Source of the DNA: Rhizobium sp. 32-5/1
GTDB lineage: Bacteria; Pseudomonadota; Alphaproteobacteria; Rhizobiales; Rhizobiaceae
Assembly (NCBI RefSeq): GCF_029537235.1
Contig: NZ_CP120638.1
Location: forward strand, 3,226,501 to 3,290,500
DNA: 64,000 nucleotides
Reading direction: 5' to 3'
Shown: positions 18,393 through 29,054 of the stretch, one piece after another
How the letters are laid out: each line of letters opens with the position of its first letter
Numbering within the stretch: the stretch's first letter is position 1
The notes under the pieces: model-generated
What the model was told of the DNA's origin: nothing
The model's database searches: none
What the model saw: only the letters and a program-made list of their open reading frames with translations
Position numbers and translations under genes: made by a program

Positions 18393-19608
18393 GATACCGA
18401 TTTCAGGCGCTTTCCTTCCGGATCGTGATTGATCTTTGCGGCGATGTCCTTGGTCCAGGCGGACACTGCCGGAACCCGGCTTCGATCGACACGATAGGCA
18501 TATTTGCGGGCGACCTCAACGATCTCATCGAGCAAGCCATTTTGCAGAGTGGTCGGATCAAGGCCGAGTGCCCGGAACTTTTCGTTGCGCACGATCAGTT
18601 CGTTTTCGGCGGCTTCCTTGCGCGGGTTGGGCAGCCAGGCGATGTCGGAGCCTGTCATACCGGCAATCATTTCGGCGAGATCACGGACCCGGTGCGTTTC
18701 GGTCATCTGGTTGAAGATCTCGACCTTGGCGCCGCGGGTCGGTGGGTTTTTCAGGGCAAGATCGATGCAGCGGACCGAATCCTGGATGTGGATGAAGGCG
18801 CGGGTCTGGCCGCCGGTGCCGTGAACAGTCAGCGGATAGCCGATTGCCGCCTGGATCAGGAAGCGGTTGAGCACGGTGCCGTAGTCACCATCATAGTCGA
18901 AACGGTTGATCAGTTGCGTGTGCCGGCGCGTTTGCTCCGTATGGGTGCCCCAGACGATGCCCTGATGCAGGTCGGTGATCCGCAGGCCATCATTCATGGC
19001 GTAGAACTGGAACAGCAGCTGATCGAGGCATTTGGTCATGTGATAGATCGAGCCGGGATTGGACGGATAGAGAATATCCTGGCTCACCGTCTCGCCGCTC
19101 ACCGTTTCGATGCCGACGGGGAGGTAGCCCTCCGGGATCGCTGCGCCGATCGTCGAATAGCCGTAGACCCCCATGGTGCCCAAGTGCACCAGATGGGCGT
19201 CGAGACCGATCTCGACCATGGCGTTAAGCAGGTTGTGCGTTGCGTTGACGTTATTGTTGACGGTGTAGTTCTTGTGCCGATCGCTCTTCATCGAATAGGC
19301 GCGGCGCGCTGCTCGGCGAAATGGATGATGGCATCCGGGCGGTTTTCAGCCAGCCAGTTTTTCAGGAGCTCGTAGTCGCGCGCCAGATCGATCAGATGGA
19401 AATGGATGCGGCGGCCGGTTTCGGCATGCCAGATGCGGGTGCGTTCCTGGATCGAGTCCATCGGGGTCAGCGACTGGACGCCGAGTTCGGTGTCGATCCA
19501 GCGTCGCGAGAGGTTGTCGAGAATGTGGATATCATGGCCGGCATCCGAGAGATGCAGGGCTGTGGGCCAGCCAACGAAACCATCACCGCCAAGGACAGCA
19601 ATCTTCAT
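18389..19608 (-). pseudogene. sqdB: UDP-sulfoquinovose synthase SqdB (frame interrupted)
   Basis: An enzyme of about 406 residues that makes UDP-sulfoquinovose from UDP-glucose and sulfite, the committed step to the sulfolipid SQDG. The NAD-binding GGDGFVGWPTALHL is at the N-terminus, and the LGTMGVYGYS and YHMTK segments carry the active-site residues. The frame breaks at 19298-19299; one extra base restores AEQRAAPYSMKSD. The start at 19608 has AGGAG upstream. It is first in the sqdBDC operon and divergent from ybgC. Confidence 0.85.
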
Positions 19609-19736
19609 GTGCGGTTCTCCTGTTGATCCGCCGTAAATGATGGGAAGTTGATAAGGCCGGAATGTGACAGGACGACGATGCTTGCCAAACGGCTTTGGTT
19701 CCGCCACAGGAAAAAGAAAACGCATAGAGGACCGGC

Positions 19737-20210
19737 ATGACATTGATTGCGCTTTCCGGCGAACTCACCGATACGGGGCATCGGCTGATCCAGCGTGTCT
19801 ATTACGAGGACACGGATTTTTCCGGTGTAGTCTATCACGCCCGTTATCTGCATTTCATGGAGCGCGCCCGCACGGACTATCTGCGGCTTCTCGGCGTGGA
19901 GCAGGCGACGCTGGCGATCGAGGGTGATTCGGAAGGGCTGGTGTTCGTCGTTCATCGCATGGAGATCGATTTTAAGGGCCCGGCGCGCATGGATGATGTG
20001 CTGACCATTACCACTGCGACAGAAAAGGCCGGCGGCGCGAAGATGGTGCTCAATCAGGAAGTACGGCGGGAGGGTACGCTTCTCATCGCCGCCAAGGTCA
20101 TCATCGCCGTCATCAATGGAAGCGGCCGCCCTAGGCGCCTGCCGGAAGCGCTGGGCAGAAAATTTCTCGGTAAAGGCTCAGGCTCAGGCATCGGCGCCAA
20201 CCGCCTTTAG
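19737..20210 (+). CDS. ybgC: YbgC-family acyl-CoA thioesterase (Tol-Pal associated)
   Basis: A 157-residue hotdog-fold thioesterase. The catalytic Asp lies in YYEDTDFSGVVYHARYLHF near residue 25, and the ERARTDYLR helix follows. YbgC proteins hydrolyse acyl-CoA or acyl-ACP and usually head the tol-pal operon. Here the order is kept, but ku-ligD, a short ORF and a repeat protein lie between it and tolQ on the opposite strand. Its last 27 bp overlap the end of ligD. Confidence 0.93.
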   Translation: MTLIALSGELTDTGHRLIQRVYYEDTDFSGVVYHARYLHFMERARTDYLRLLGVEQATLAIEGDSEGLVFVVHRMEIDFKGPARMDDVLTITTATEKAGGAKMVLNQEVRREGTLLIAAKVIIAVINGSGRPRRLPEALGRKFLGKGSGSGIGANRL

Positions 20211-22782
20211 CATTTTCTTCGTCAGCCCCTGTTTCCAGTCACCGGCTTTTTCCCACGGGTCGTCTCTCTCCAGCCGATCGAGAATGTCTGGAATGTGAAA
20301 CCCGTTTGCCCTGTCGATAGCGCCGAGTTCTTCCCAGGTAACCGGCGTTGCCACAGGCCCGCCGGCCCGCGCCCGGACAGAGTAGGGCGCGATCGCCGTC
20401 GAGCCGCGCTCGTTGCGCAGCCAGTCGATGAAGATCCTACCCTTGCGTTTGGCCTTGGACATGGTGGCGATGTAATTCTCCGGGTCCTCGTCGGCGATCG
20501 TTACGGCAAGACCCTTGGCGAAAACCTTGGCATCCTCCCATGCGGCGCGGCGTGACAGGGGCACGATCACATGGACGCCCTTGCCGCCAGATACCATCGC
20601 AACCGATTTCAGCCCAAGCGACGCCAACCGATCACGGACGGCGATAGCGGCTGTTTTCACGGTCTCGAACGTGACGCTCGGGTCCGGATCCAGATCGAAG
20701 ACCAGCCGGTCAGCCGCCTCCAGCCTGTCGACGGTCGAACCCCAGACGTGGAACTCGATCGTTCCCATCTGGACCGCCGCCACGAGGCCTTTGGCATCAT
20801 TGATGTAAAGATAGTTTGCAGTATCGCCGTCGGATTCCTCGATCGGCACCTGCGGGATTTCGTCGGGAAAGCCGTCGCCTGCATGTTTCTGGTAGAAACA
20901 TTGATGATCCGGCCCCTGCGGGCAGCGCAGGATCGAGGTCGGATGTTTTGCGGCAAAGGGCAACATGCGGCTGGCAACAACGCCGTAGTAGCGGGCCAGA
21001 TCAATCTTGGTGATATCAGGATCGGAAAACAGCTGGCGATCTGCATGGGTTACGCGCAGACCAAGCACTTCGCCCTCGGTTTCTGCCTCGCGGCGAGGGG
21101 TCTTCTTTTTGACCGCAGGTTTTTTCGGCTCCTCCGGCTTTGGCGCAACGGGCGTCTTCTTGCTGGTTTCCGGTTTCACCGCCGAAGCCTCCTTGTCTTC
21201 TCGCAGACCTTCAAAAGCGCCATGGCGGATATGGCCGTCATCGGTGAATTCCGCAAAATCCACCTCGGCTACCAGCGTTGGGGCCAGCCATATCGCATTC
21301 CGGGCAATGACTGCCGGAACCATAGCAAAAGGTGAGGTCTTGCGCTTCAGTTTTGCAAATCTGCCGGCCAGGTCGACCATGGTGTCTTCGTCGAAGCCGG
21401 TGCCGACGCGGCCCTGATAGACGAACTTATCATCTTCGAAAGCGCCGACCAGCAGGGAGGCGAAGGGACGCCCCCGCTTGTCCGAGGGGGAATATCCACC
21501 GATCACGAATTCCTGTCTACGGGTGCATTTCACCTTCAGCCAGTTGGTGTTTCTTCCTCCCGATAGGGCGCGTCCGCCTGCTTGGCGATGATGCCTTCCT
21601 GGCCGGCCTTGCACATGGCCTGGAAAACCTTTTCGGCACTGCCGCGGACATGCTCGCTATAACGGATAGTCTGATTGACCGGCAGGGTTTCCACAAGCGT
21701 CTTCAGCGCCTCCTTGCGCTCAGTCAACGGCTTGCGGCGTATATCCTTGCCGTCGAGATGCAGGAGATCGAAGGCATAGAAGCGGGTTTCTCCGCCCGTC
21801 TTCAGCGCCTTTTGCAAGGCAGAGAATTTCGATCCCTCCTCCGAAGCCGCAACTGCCTCCCCATCGATCAAGGCGCTGTCGCATCCCAGATCGGCAAAGA
21901 CCTCGCAGATGTCGGGGAATTTCTCCGTCCAGTCGAGGCCCGTACGGGTGAAACAGGTGACGCCGCCCTTGCCGATGGAAATTTGCAGCCGGTAGCCGTC
22001 AAATTTTGCTTCGGCCAGCCATGTATCGCCTTCCGGAGCATCGGACACCAGCGTCGCCAGTTGCGGTTTGACGAAGTCTGGGGCTTTTCCGGCGTGTTTC
22101 ACGGCCTTTTGCGGCAAGGGCTTTTCGTCGGCAATTGCGCCGGCCTTGACGTTTTCGGCGGCGGTTTTGCTTGATTCCCAAACATGGGCTTGTCGCTCGC
22201 CCTTTCCGGCAGCAATGTCCTCCATCGCGCGTCCGGTTTTCACGCTGGTGATATTCTTGGAAATCAGGCTTTCACCGTCCTCATCGGCCGCTTCGTCGTC
22301 TTCCTTGATCAGCAGCCAGTTCTCGCGCTTTTCGCCGTTGCGCGGTTTCATCCGCACCAGCGTCCAGTCGCCGGCCATGCGGCTGCCATGCAGCGTGAAT
22401 TTTAGTTTGCCTTCGCGTAACCCTTCCTGAGGATCGTTGAGCGGTTCCCACCAGCCGGTGTCCCAGAGCATGACGGTGCCGCCGCCATATTGTTTCTTCG
22501 GGATCGTGCCTTCGAAATCGCCATAGGCGAGGGGTGGTCTTCGGTGCGCACCGCTAGCCGCTTGTCATCCGGGTTGACGCTTGGCCCGCGGGTGACGGCC
22601 CAACTCAGCAGAACGCCTTTCCACTCCAGGCGAAAGTCGTAGTGGAGCCTGGTTGCGTCGTGCTTCTGGACGAGGAAAATCTTGCCGTCCTTGCTCTTGC
22701 GCGCTGAGCCCTTCGGCTCGGACGTCCGTGTGAAATCGCGCTTGCGGTTGTATTCGGAAAGAGGATTCTGCGCCGTCGCCAT
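20184..22782 (-). pseudogene. ligD: ATP-dependent DNA ligase LigD (PE-LIG-POL), frame interrupted twice
   Basis: The NHEJ ligase, about 866 residues when restored. Domain order is 3'-phosphoesterase ([14 protein letters not shown], residues ~40-55), ligase (catalytic lysine in AEAKFDGYRLQ) and primase-polymerase (FDLDPD, and GGKGVHVIVPL near the end). Two breaks, at 22531-22534 (GGGG) and 21556-21557 (CC), are each repaired by one base. The ATG at 22782 follows the restored ku stop by 8 bp with GAGGTGAAG in between. It works with Ku to polymerise and seal broken ends. Confidence 0.85.
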
Positions 22783-22790
22783 ACTTCACC

Positions 22791-23659
22791 TCACGCGGTT
22801 TTTTCTTTCGGGCCGTGGATGCAGATTTCTTCGGGGCGGGTGCCTTGGCGGAAGCGCCCTTGCCGCTGCTGCCTTCCAGGCTCTTTTTCAGCGCCGACAT
22901 CAGGTCGATGACATTGTCCTTGCCCTTATCGGCGTCGTCCTCGTCCTCCTCGACCGCAACCTTGGTCTTTTTCCCCTTCAGCTTCTTCTGAACGAGATCC
23001 TTGAGCGCGGCCGAATAGTTGTCCTTGAAACTGGTTGCGTCGAACGGGGCCGTCTTGCGCTCGATTAGCGCGGTCGCTACCTCCAGCAGGTCCTTTTCGG
23101 ACGTGCAGCCTGACAGGCCCGAAAACATTGGATCGGCCTTGCGCAGCTCGTCGGCGTAATGCAGCGTTTCGAGCAGCAGCCCGTCGCCGCAGGGCTTGAT
23201 CGCAGCGATATATTCGCGACCGCGAAGAGTCAGCTGACCCAGACCAATCTTGCCCGCCTTGCGAAGAGCGTCGCGCACTACGCGGTAGGCGTCTTCGGCG
23301 AGGTCATCCGCGGGCACGAGATAATAGGGTTTGTCATAGTAGATCGGCGATATCTCGGACGAATCGACGAACTGCACAAGTTCGAGGGTTTTCTTAGTCT
23401 CCAGCTTCACAGCGTCGATTTCGTCTGGATCGAGCAGGACATACTTGCCGTCCTCGTATTCATAGCCCTTGACGATGTCGTCGGTATCGACGGGTCCGAT
23501 GCCGGTCACGACCTTGTCGTAATGAACGGGCTTGCCCGAGGGTTCGTGGATCTGGCGAAAAGAAAAGCGGGCGCCCGTCTTGGTGGCGCTGAAAAGCTCA
23601 ACGGGAATAGAGACCAGCGAGAGCCGGAGCTGACCTTTCCAGAGTGCACGCGATACCAT
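22791..23659 (-). CDS. ku: Ku DNA end-binding protein
   Basis: The bacterial Ku homodimer subunit, starting MVSRALWKGQLRLSLVSIPVEL, with the full Ku core to about residue 250 and a Lys/Ala/Ser-rich tail. As written, the frame runs past the expected end and through the start of ligD (to 22565). One extra A in the six-base run at 22799-22804 gives a stop at 22791-22793 and a normal length of 289 residues. Ku recruits LigD for non-homologous end joining. Confidence 0.9.
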
Positions 23660-23682
23660 CAGCTATCCCCTGTCATCACCGG

Positions 23683-23949
23683 CTAGTGTTTGAGCGTTTT
23701 CGCATATCTGTCGCCAGCCAACAGGCGCTCGAGCGCCGCCACGTCGTCGTCGGTGATGACGGGAACAGGGTCGGATACCATGGCCTGGAGCACCTCGGTG
23801 GAAAGAGCCCCGTTTCCAATCGCCCATTCCATTGCGTCGCGCGTCTCCCGCTCGGCTTTCAATTGCGCATAAAGCGCCAGGATCAGTCGATCGCGGTGGT
23901 CCATCGGCTTTTCGGCTTTCGGGGCGTTTTTTCGTGTGATTGTGCTCAT
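23683..23949 (-). CDS. small hypothetical protein upstream of ku
   Basis: An 88-residue charged, helical protein (MSTITRKNAPKAEKPMDHRD...) that I do not recognise. It ends 24 bp before the ku start on the same strand, so it may be co-transcribed with ku-ligD. No clear ribosome-binding site is visible before the ATG at 23949. A function in end joining would be a guess. Confidence 0.6.
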   Translation of the reverse strand: MSTITRKNAPKAEKPMDHRDRLILALYAQLKAERETRDAMEWAIGNGALSTEVLQAMVSDPVPVITDDDVAALERLLAGDRYAKTLKH

Positions 23950-24062
23950 GTGCCGGTAACGTAGTCGGTGGGGTAAAGTTCCGCCAACTTCCGCCAGACA
24001 AGCCGAAACCCGGTCGCAGGGGCGACCGGGCTCTGGGGAGGTCAGTTCGTTGTTGTATGGGC

Positions 24063-24311
24063 TCAGTAGCCGTAGCCGTAGTTGATGACGACCTTGGCCT
24101 TGTAGTGCTTCTTGTAGCCGTAAGGCTTGTAGCTGTGGCTCTTGTAGCCGTACTGCTTGTGGCCATAGCTCTTCTTGTAGCCGTAGGACTTGTGGCCGTA
24201 GCTCTTGGAGTAACCGTAGCTCTTGTAGCCATAACCACCGGCCTGCGAGGGAGCGGCGATAGAGACGGCGGCGACTGCGGCGACGATGGCGGAGATGATG
24301 AACTTGCGCAT
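24063..24311 (-). CDS. secreted GYK-repeat small protein
   Basis: An 82-residue protein with a signal peptide (residues 1-24, cleavage at SQA-GG) and a mature part of only ~58 residues built from Tyr/Gly/Lys/Ser/His. Units such as KSYGYKKSYGHKQYGYK recur about eight times, and it ends YGYGY. It has no globular core. The composition resembles Gly/Tyr-rich adhesive or metal-binding surface peptides. Related short YGxK proteins occur in rhizobia, with unknown function. Confidence 0.75.
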   Translation of the reverse strand: MRKFIISAIVAAVAAVSIAAPSQAGGYGYKSYGYSKSYGHKSYGYKKSYGHKQYGYKSHSYKPYGYKKHYKAKVVINYGYGY

Positions 24312-24671
24312 GGTGTAAATCCTTTGATCCGGGTTGCGGATGAGTTCGTCTCATCCAGTGACCCGACAATGCCATGGCGTTCAGGATCGTGCTGTTTCGC
24401 ATGGAACAGGCCTCGGATACTCCCGATGCTGCGCTTGCTAACACTCTCTTAACCATAATGATGTCTTAATGAACGTATTAGGGTTTTGTGCGCTGCACGT
24501 CATCCTTTGACCAAGATTGGCCGCAAGAAGGCAGGCAGGACGCTTTAAGACACGCCAGTGCGCGGTCTGCGGCAGCTGCCGGGTAATCTTGTAACAGTGA
24601 CGTTTAAGCCACCTGGCGAAGAGCATGACTTAAGCTCTTGCCGGGCGTTTGGATTCGGGGACTTAGGAACG
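24312..24671. other. divergent control region between the GYK-repeat gene and tolQ
   Basis: There is no gene in these 360 bp. A perfect 7 bp hairpin (GGATGAG, TTCGT, CTCATCC) at 24338-24356 lies in the 5' leader of the repeat-protein gene. Near 24617-24640, AAGAGC and GCTCTT form another inverted repeat 30 bp before tolQ. Around 24449-24470 two CTTAA elements flank an AT-rich segment. No promoter stands out. Confidence 0.4.
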
Positions 24672-25388
24672 ATGGAACAGGTTGGATTGGCAGCAACGAG
24701 CGATGTTTCGCTCTGGTCGCTTTTCATGCAGGCGGGCTTCGTTGTGAAGCTGGTCATGCTCGGACTGATTGGGGCTTCGGTGTGGACCTGGGCGATCGTC
24801 GTCGACAAGACGCTGAAGTTCGGCAAGGTTCGCCGCCAGCTCGACGCCTTCGAACAGGTGTTCTGGTCGGGGCAGTCGCTCGAGGAGCTCTATCGGACGC
24901 TCTCCGATCGCACGACCTCAGGCATGGGTGCGATTTTCGTATCGGCCATGCGCGAATGGAAGAAGAGCTTCGAGCGCGGTGCCCGCTCGCCGATCGGCCT
25001 GCAGATGCGCATCGACCGCGCCATGGATGTGACGCTGTCGCGCGAAGCAGAGACGCTGGAAGCACGCCTCGGATCGTTGGCCACCATCGGTTCGGCGGGT
25101 CCTTTCGTCGGCCTGTTCGGTACGGTCGTCGGTATCATGACCTCTTTCCAGGCGATCGCCGGTTCGAAACAGACCAGTCTCGCGGTTGTTGCGCCGGGTA
25201 TCGCCGAAGCGCTGCTGGCGACGGCAATCGGCCTGCTCGCCGCTATTCCGGCGGTTATCGCCTATAACAAGTTCTCCGCCGATGCGGGCAAGCTGACGGC
25301 TCGCATGGAAGGTTTCGCCGATGAGTTCTCGGCCATTCTTTCGCGCCAGATCGATGAGAAGCTGCAGCCGCGGCAAGCTGCACAGTAA
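24672..25388 (+). CDS. tolQ: Tol-Pal proton channel subunit TolQ
   Basis: A 238-residue MotA/TolQ/ExbB protein with three membrane segments: near residues 15-40 (FVVKLVMLGLIGASVWTWAIVV), near 140-165 (the GPFVGLFGTVVGIMTSF motif) and near 180-200. With TolR it forms the inner-membrane motor that uses the proton gradient to energise TolA during envelope constriction. The ATG at 24672 is chosen; an upstream in-frame extension lacks support. tolR follows 33 bp on. Confidence 0.96.
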   Translation: MEQVGLAATSDVSLWSLFMQAGFVVKLVMLGLIGASVWTWAIVVDKTLKFGKVRRQLDAFEQVFWSGQSLEELYRTLSDRTTSGMGAIFVSAMREWKKSFERGARSPIGLQMRIDRAMDVTLSREAETLEARLGSLATIGSAGPFVGLFGTVVGIMTSFQAIAGSKQTSLAVVAPGIAEALLATAIGLLAAIPAVIAYNKFSADAGKLTARMEGFADEFSAILSRQIDEKLQPRQAAQ

Positions 25389-25421
25389 GCACGGATCGCC
25401 AGCGAATACGGAGTAAGTACC

Positions 25422-25877
25422 ATGGGTATGGCAATGGGCGGATCGAAGGGCTCGGGCGGCGGACGTCGCCGGCGGGGTCGCGGCGGCAAGGCCATCATGA
25501 GCGAGATCAACGTGACGCCGTTCGTCGATGTCATGTTGGTTCTCCTGATCATCTTCATGGTGGCCGCCCCGATGATGACGGTCGGCGTTCCGATCGACCT
25601 GCCGGAAACCCAGGCCAAGGCGCTGAATTCCGAAACGCAGCCAATCACGCTCTCCGTCAAGACCAATGGCGAAGTCTTCCTGCAGGAAACCCCGATCCCG
25701 CTTGAAGAGATCGTTGCCAAGCTCGAAGCGATTGCCACCACTGGCTACAGCGAGCGCATCTTCGTGCGCGGCGATGCGACGGCGCCCTATGGCGTGATCG
25801 CCGACGTGATGACGCGCATCCAGAATTCGGGCTTCAAGAATATCGGCCTCGTTACGCAGCCGAAGAAGGACCAGTAG
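25422..25877 (+). CDS. tolR: Tol-Pal motor protein TolR
   Basis: A 151-residue ExbD/TolR protein. It has a Gly/Arg-rich cytoplasmic N-terminus, a single membrane helix near residues 34-54 whose conserved Asp (TPFVDVMLVLLIIFM) carries protons, and a periplasmic domain. It lies between tolQ and tolA in the expected order. Confidence 0.95.
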   Translation: MGMAMGGSKGSGGGRRRRGRGGKAIMSEINVTPFVDVMLVLLIIFMVAAPMMTVGVPIDLPETQAKALNSETQPITLSVKTNGEVFLQETPIPLEEIVAKLEAIATTGYSERIFVRGDATAPYGVIADVMTRIQNSGFKNIGLVTQPKKDQ

Positions 25878-25887
25878 AGCGCGCGCG

Positions 25888-26931
25888 ATGAAGACCAGTC
25901 TCGTCACATCTGCGGTTCTGCATGCGCTGGTTCTCACCTGGGCGCTGGTGTCGCTCGGCAGTCCGGAAGCTTTCGAAGTTATGGACAGCGAGGCGCTGCC
26001 TGTCGAGATGGTGCCTGTCGAGGAACTGACGCAGACACAGCAGGGCGTGAAGGAAGCGCCGAAGGCGGAGAAGTCGTCGCCAACGCCGACCAAGCGTCCC
26101 GACAAGGTCGAGAATGCCGAAAATGCCGGTGACAACGACGTCGATCTGAAGACGCCGCCGGTCCCGGATGCGAAGCCTGCCAACACGGAATCGGCCGCCG
26201 CTCCGGAAAAGACCGAAAAGGCCTTGCCGACGCCTGATCCCGTGAAAGAAGAGATAGAGGAACAGACCGAGGAAAAGCCGGCATCCGAGCCAGCGACCGA
26301 AGTCGCGGCTTTGCCAACGCCCAAGGAAGAGGTCAAGCCGGAGTCGCAGCCCGAGGAGACGCCCGCGGAAGAGCAGCCGGCCGAGAACCCGGAAGCCGAA
26401 GCGCTTCCCGACAAGATCCCGACGCCGATGGCCAAGCCCAAGGTTGAGCCGCAGGCCCAGACTGCAAAGACGCCGGACCGCAAGAAAGAGGAAGCCAAGA
26501 AGGAAACGAAGAAGGCCACGTCCGCCAATGAAAGCGATTTCAATGCTGACGAGGTGGCCGCTCTTCTGAACAAAACCGATCCTTCCGGCGGCGGTGCAAA
26601 ACGTTCGACAGAAACAGCGTCGCTCGGCACGAAGAAGACGACGACCGGCAATACGCTCTCCCAAAGCGAGATGGACGCGCTGCGCGGCCAGATTCAGAAC
26701 AACTGGTCCGTTCTTGCGGGTATCGCCGACGCAGGCGAGGTTCGGGTTCGTATCGCCATGCAACTCGATCGCGACGGCAATATCATCGGCGATCTGGATG
26801 TTGAAGCGACCGGGGGATCCGAGGCTGCACGCAGGACGATTGCCGGTGGCGCGCGCCGTGCCGTGTTGAAATCCGTCCCCTTCAAGGGCTTGCCCCTGAA
26901 AAATACGACTCGTGGAGCGAAGTGGTTGTGA
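25888..26931 (+). CDS. tolA: cell-envelope protein TolA
   Basis: A 347-residue TolA. It has one N-terminal membrane helix (residues 6-22), a long Glu/Pro/Lys-rich periplasmic stalk (about 50-240), and a C-terminal domain with EMDALRGQIQNNW and ATGGSEAARRTIAGGARRAVL that binds TolB and Pal. The stalk is unusually rich in PE/EKP repeats and may be disordered rather than the long helix seen in E. coli. It starts 10 bp after tolR. Confidence 0.93.
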   Translation: MKTSLVTSAVLHALVLTWALVSLGSPEAFEVMDSEALPVEMVPVEELTQTQQGVKEAPKAEKSSPTPTKRPDKVENAENAGDNDVDLKTPPVPDAKPANTESAAAPEKTEKALPTPDPVKEEIEEQTEEKPASEPATEVAALPTPKEEVKPESQPEETPAEEQPAENPEAEALPDKIPTPMAKPKVEPQAQTAKTPDRKKEEAKKETKKATSANESDFNADEVAALLNKTDPSGGGAKRSTETASLGTKKTTTGNTLSQSEMDALRGQIQNNWSVLAGIADAGEVRVRIAMQLDRDGNIIGDLDVEATGGSEAARRTIAGGARRAVLKSVPFKGLPLKNTTRGAKWL

Positions 26932-26995
26932 ACTTCGATCCGAGTTCGATGATGATCCAATAGTCAATAATGAATGGCTGAAAGGCTTCGATGAT

Positions 26996-28299
26996 ATGCT
27001 GAGACGCACCTTTTTCCGTATTCTCGTCACGCTTGCGGCGGTTGTCACCTTGTCGACACCGCCCGCATTTGCGCTTGTCGAACTGAATCTTAACAAGGGC
27101 AACGTCGAGCCGATGCCCATTGCCGTCACCGACTTCCTGCAAGGGAGCTCGGCCAGAAGATTTCCGACGTCGTGGCCGCCGACCTGAAACGATCAGGCCT
27201 CTTTGCGCCGATCGACAAGGGCGCCTTCATCGAGAAGATCAGCAATCCAGACGCGGCTCCCCGCTTCGAGGACTGGAAGATCATCAATGCTCAGGCGCTT
27301 GTCACCGGCCGCGTGACGCAGGAGGCCGACGGGCGTCTCAAGGCGGAGTTTCGCCTTTGGGACTCGTTTGCCGGGCAGCAGTTGACCGGCCAGCAGTTCT
27401 TTACCCAACCGGAAAACTGGCGTCGCGTCGCTCATATCATTGCCGACGCGATCTATGAGCAGATCACCGGCGAAAAGGGCTATTTCGATACGCGGATCGT
27501 CTATGTCGCCGAAAGTGGCCCGAAGACAGCCCGCAAGCGTCAACTGGCGATCATGGACCAGGACGGAGCCAATGCCCGTGCCGTCACCAACAACAACGAT
27601 CTCGTGCTGACGCCGCGGTTTTCGCCGAACAAGCAGGAAATCACCTATATGTCGTTCGAGGGCAACCAGCCGCGCGTCTATCTGCTGCAACTGGAAACCG
27701 GGCAACGCGAAGTCGTGGGCAATTTCCCGGGCATGACCTTTGCACCGCGCTTTTCGCCGGACGGCCAGCGGGTCATCATGAGCCTGCAGCAGGAAGGCAA
27801 TGCCAACATCTACACGATGGACCTGCGCTCGCGCACAACGACCCGCCTGACGAATACAGCCGCGATCGATACGTCGCCCTCCTATTCGCCTGATGGTAGC
27901 CAGGTGGTGTTCGAAAGCGACCGCGGCGGCAAGCAGCAGCTCTACGTGATGAGCGCCAATGGTGGCGGCCAGAACCGCATCTCCTTCGGCGACGGCTCCT
28001 ATTCGACGCCGGTCTGGTCACCGCGCGGCGATCTGATCGCCTTTACCAAACAATCTGGCGGCAAGTTCTCGATTGGTGTGATGAAGCCTGACGGTTCGGG
28101 CGAGCGCATCCTCACGACGGGCTTCCACAATGAAGGCCCGACATGGGCACCGAATGGCCGCGTGCTGATGTTCTTCCGTCAGAATGCCGGTGCCGGTGGT
28201 CCGCAGCTCTATTCCATCGATCTGACCGGTTACAACGAACAGCTTGTTTCGACGCAGGGCTTCGCGTCCGACCCGGCCTGGTCGCCGCTCCTGGAATAG
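26996..28299 (+). pseudogene. tolB: periplasmic beta-propeller TolB (frame interrupted)
   Basis: TolB, about 434 residues when restored. The signal peptide runs from ATG 26996 (MLRRTFFRILVTLAA) to a PPAFA-LV cleavage site. The N-terminal domain is followed by WD40-like repeats ([42 protein letters not shown]). The frame breaks at GGG 27143-27145; one G restores [14 protein letters not shown], the expected sequence. A disrupted tolB would be surprising next to an intact tolQRA-pal, so I suspect a sequence error. Confidence 0.9.
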
Positions 28300-28497
28300 C
28301 TCTTGTGCATTGCGGCGGGAATTGTGGCAGTGCTGCCGCGTTCTCGCCGCAAAGTGCTGATTAGCAAGCCTTCAAGTATAGAATTGTCAATCTGTTAACC
28401 ATACCTGTTGAAATCGGATTAACCGCTTCCGGTTACAGTCTGGCAACCCTGAATACAAACAGTCCAGATTTTTACTGACAGCCAAGGAGACCGGCCC

Positions 28498-29028
28498 ATG
28501 AGCCGCATTCACACCCCGGCCGCAAGCCGCATGAATACCATCGCTCGCAATCCGGTGATGATTGCCTTGTTCATGACGCTCGCCATCGCCGGCTGCGCAT
28601 CGAAGAAGAACCTGCCGAACAACGCCAACGACCTTGGCCTCGGCGCCAATGCCGCGACCCCGGGTTCGCAGCAGGATTTCACGGTCAACGTCGGCGACCG
28701 CATCTTCTTCGACACCGATTCGTCGTCGATCCGCGCCGATGCACAGTCTACCCTCGCTCGCCAGGCCCAGTGGCTTGCCAAGTACCCGAACTACCAGATC
28801 ACGGTCGAAGGCCACGCCGACGAACGCGGTACCCGCGAATACAACCTCGCACTCGGCGCTCGTCGTGCTGCAGCTACCAAGGACTTCCTTGCTTCGCAGG
28901 GCGTTCCGGGCAACCGCATGCGCACGATCTCCTTCGGCAAGGAAAAGCCGGTCGCCGTCTGCGACGACATTTCCTGCTGGTCGCAGAACCGCCGCGCCGT
29001 CACGGTGCTGGGTGGCGCCGGCATGTAA
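28498..29028 (+). CDS. pal: peptidoglycan-associated lipoprotein Pal
   Basis: A 176-residue outer-membrane lipoprotein. A type II signal peptide ends in the lipobox IAGC (Cys near 33), and an OmpA-like peptidoglycan-binding domain follows (IFFDTDSSSIRADAQ, VEGHADERGTREYNLALGARRA). It anchors the Tol system to the outer membrane and cell wall. A gap of 198 bp after tolB suggests an extra promoter, and a strong terminator follows. Confidence 0.95.
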   Translation: MSRIHTPAASRMNTIARNPVMIALFMTLAIAGCASKKNLPNNANDLGLGANAATPGSQQDFTVNVGDRIFFDTDSSSIRADAQSTLARQAQWLAKYPNYQITVEGHADERGTREYNLALGARRAAATKDFLASQGVPGNRMRTISFGKEKPVAVCDDISCWSQNRRAVTVLGGAGM

Positions 29029-29054
29029 TGCCGGCTCCTATCGAAAAGACACCG

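Noticed and set aside
24085..24240. Tandem repeats that could look like a CRISPR or satellite array
   Set aside because: The repetition is codon-level GYK/SYG coding within a small secreted protein. Unit lengths vary and there are no spacers.
24918..26651. A 577-codon frame antisense to tolQ, tolR and tolA
   Set aside because: Low-complexity Ser/Gly/Arg translation with no domains. It simply mirrors the tol genes.
27143..27145. Programmed ribosomal frameshifting in tolB
   Set aside because: There is no slippery heptamer or downstream pseudoknot, and many unrelated genes in the window have the same one-base homopolymer loss.
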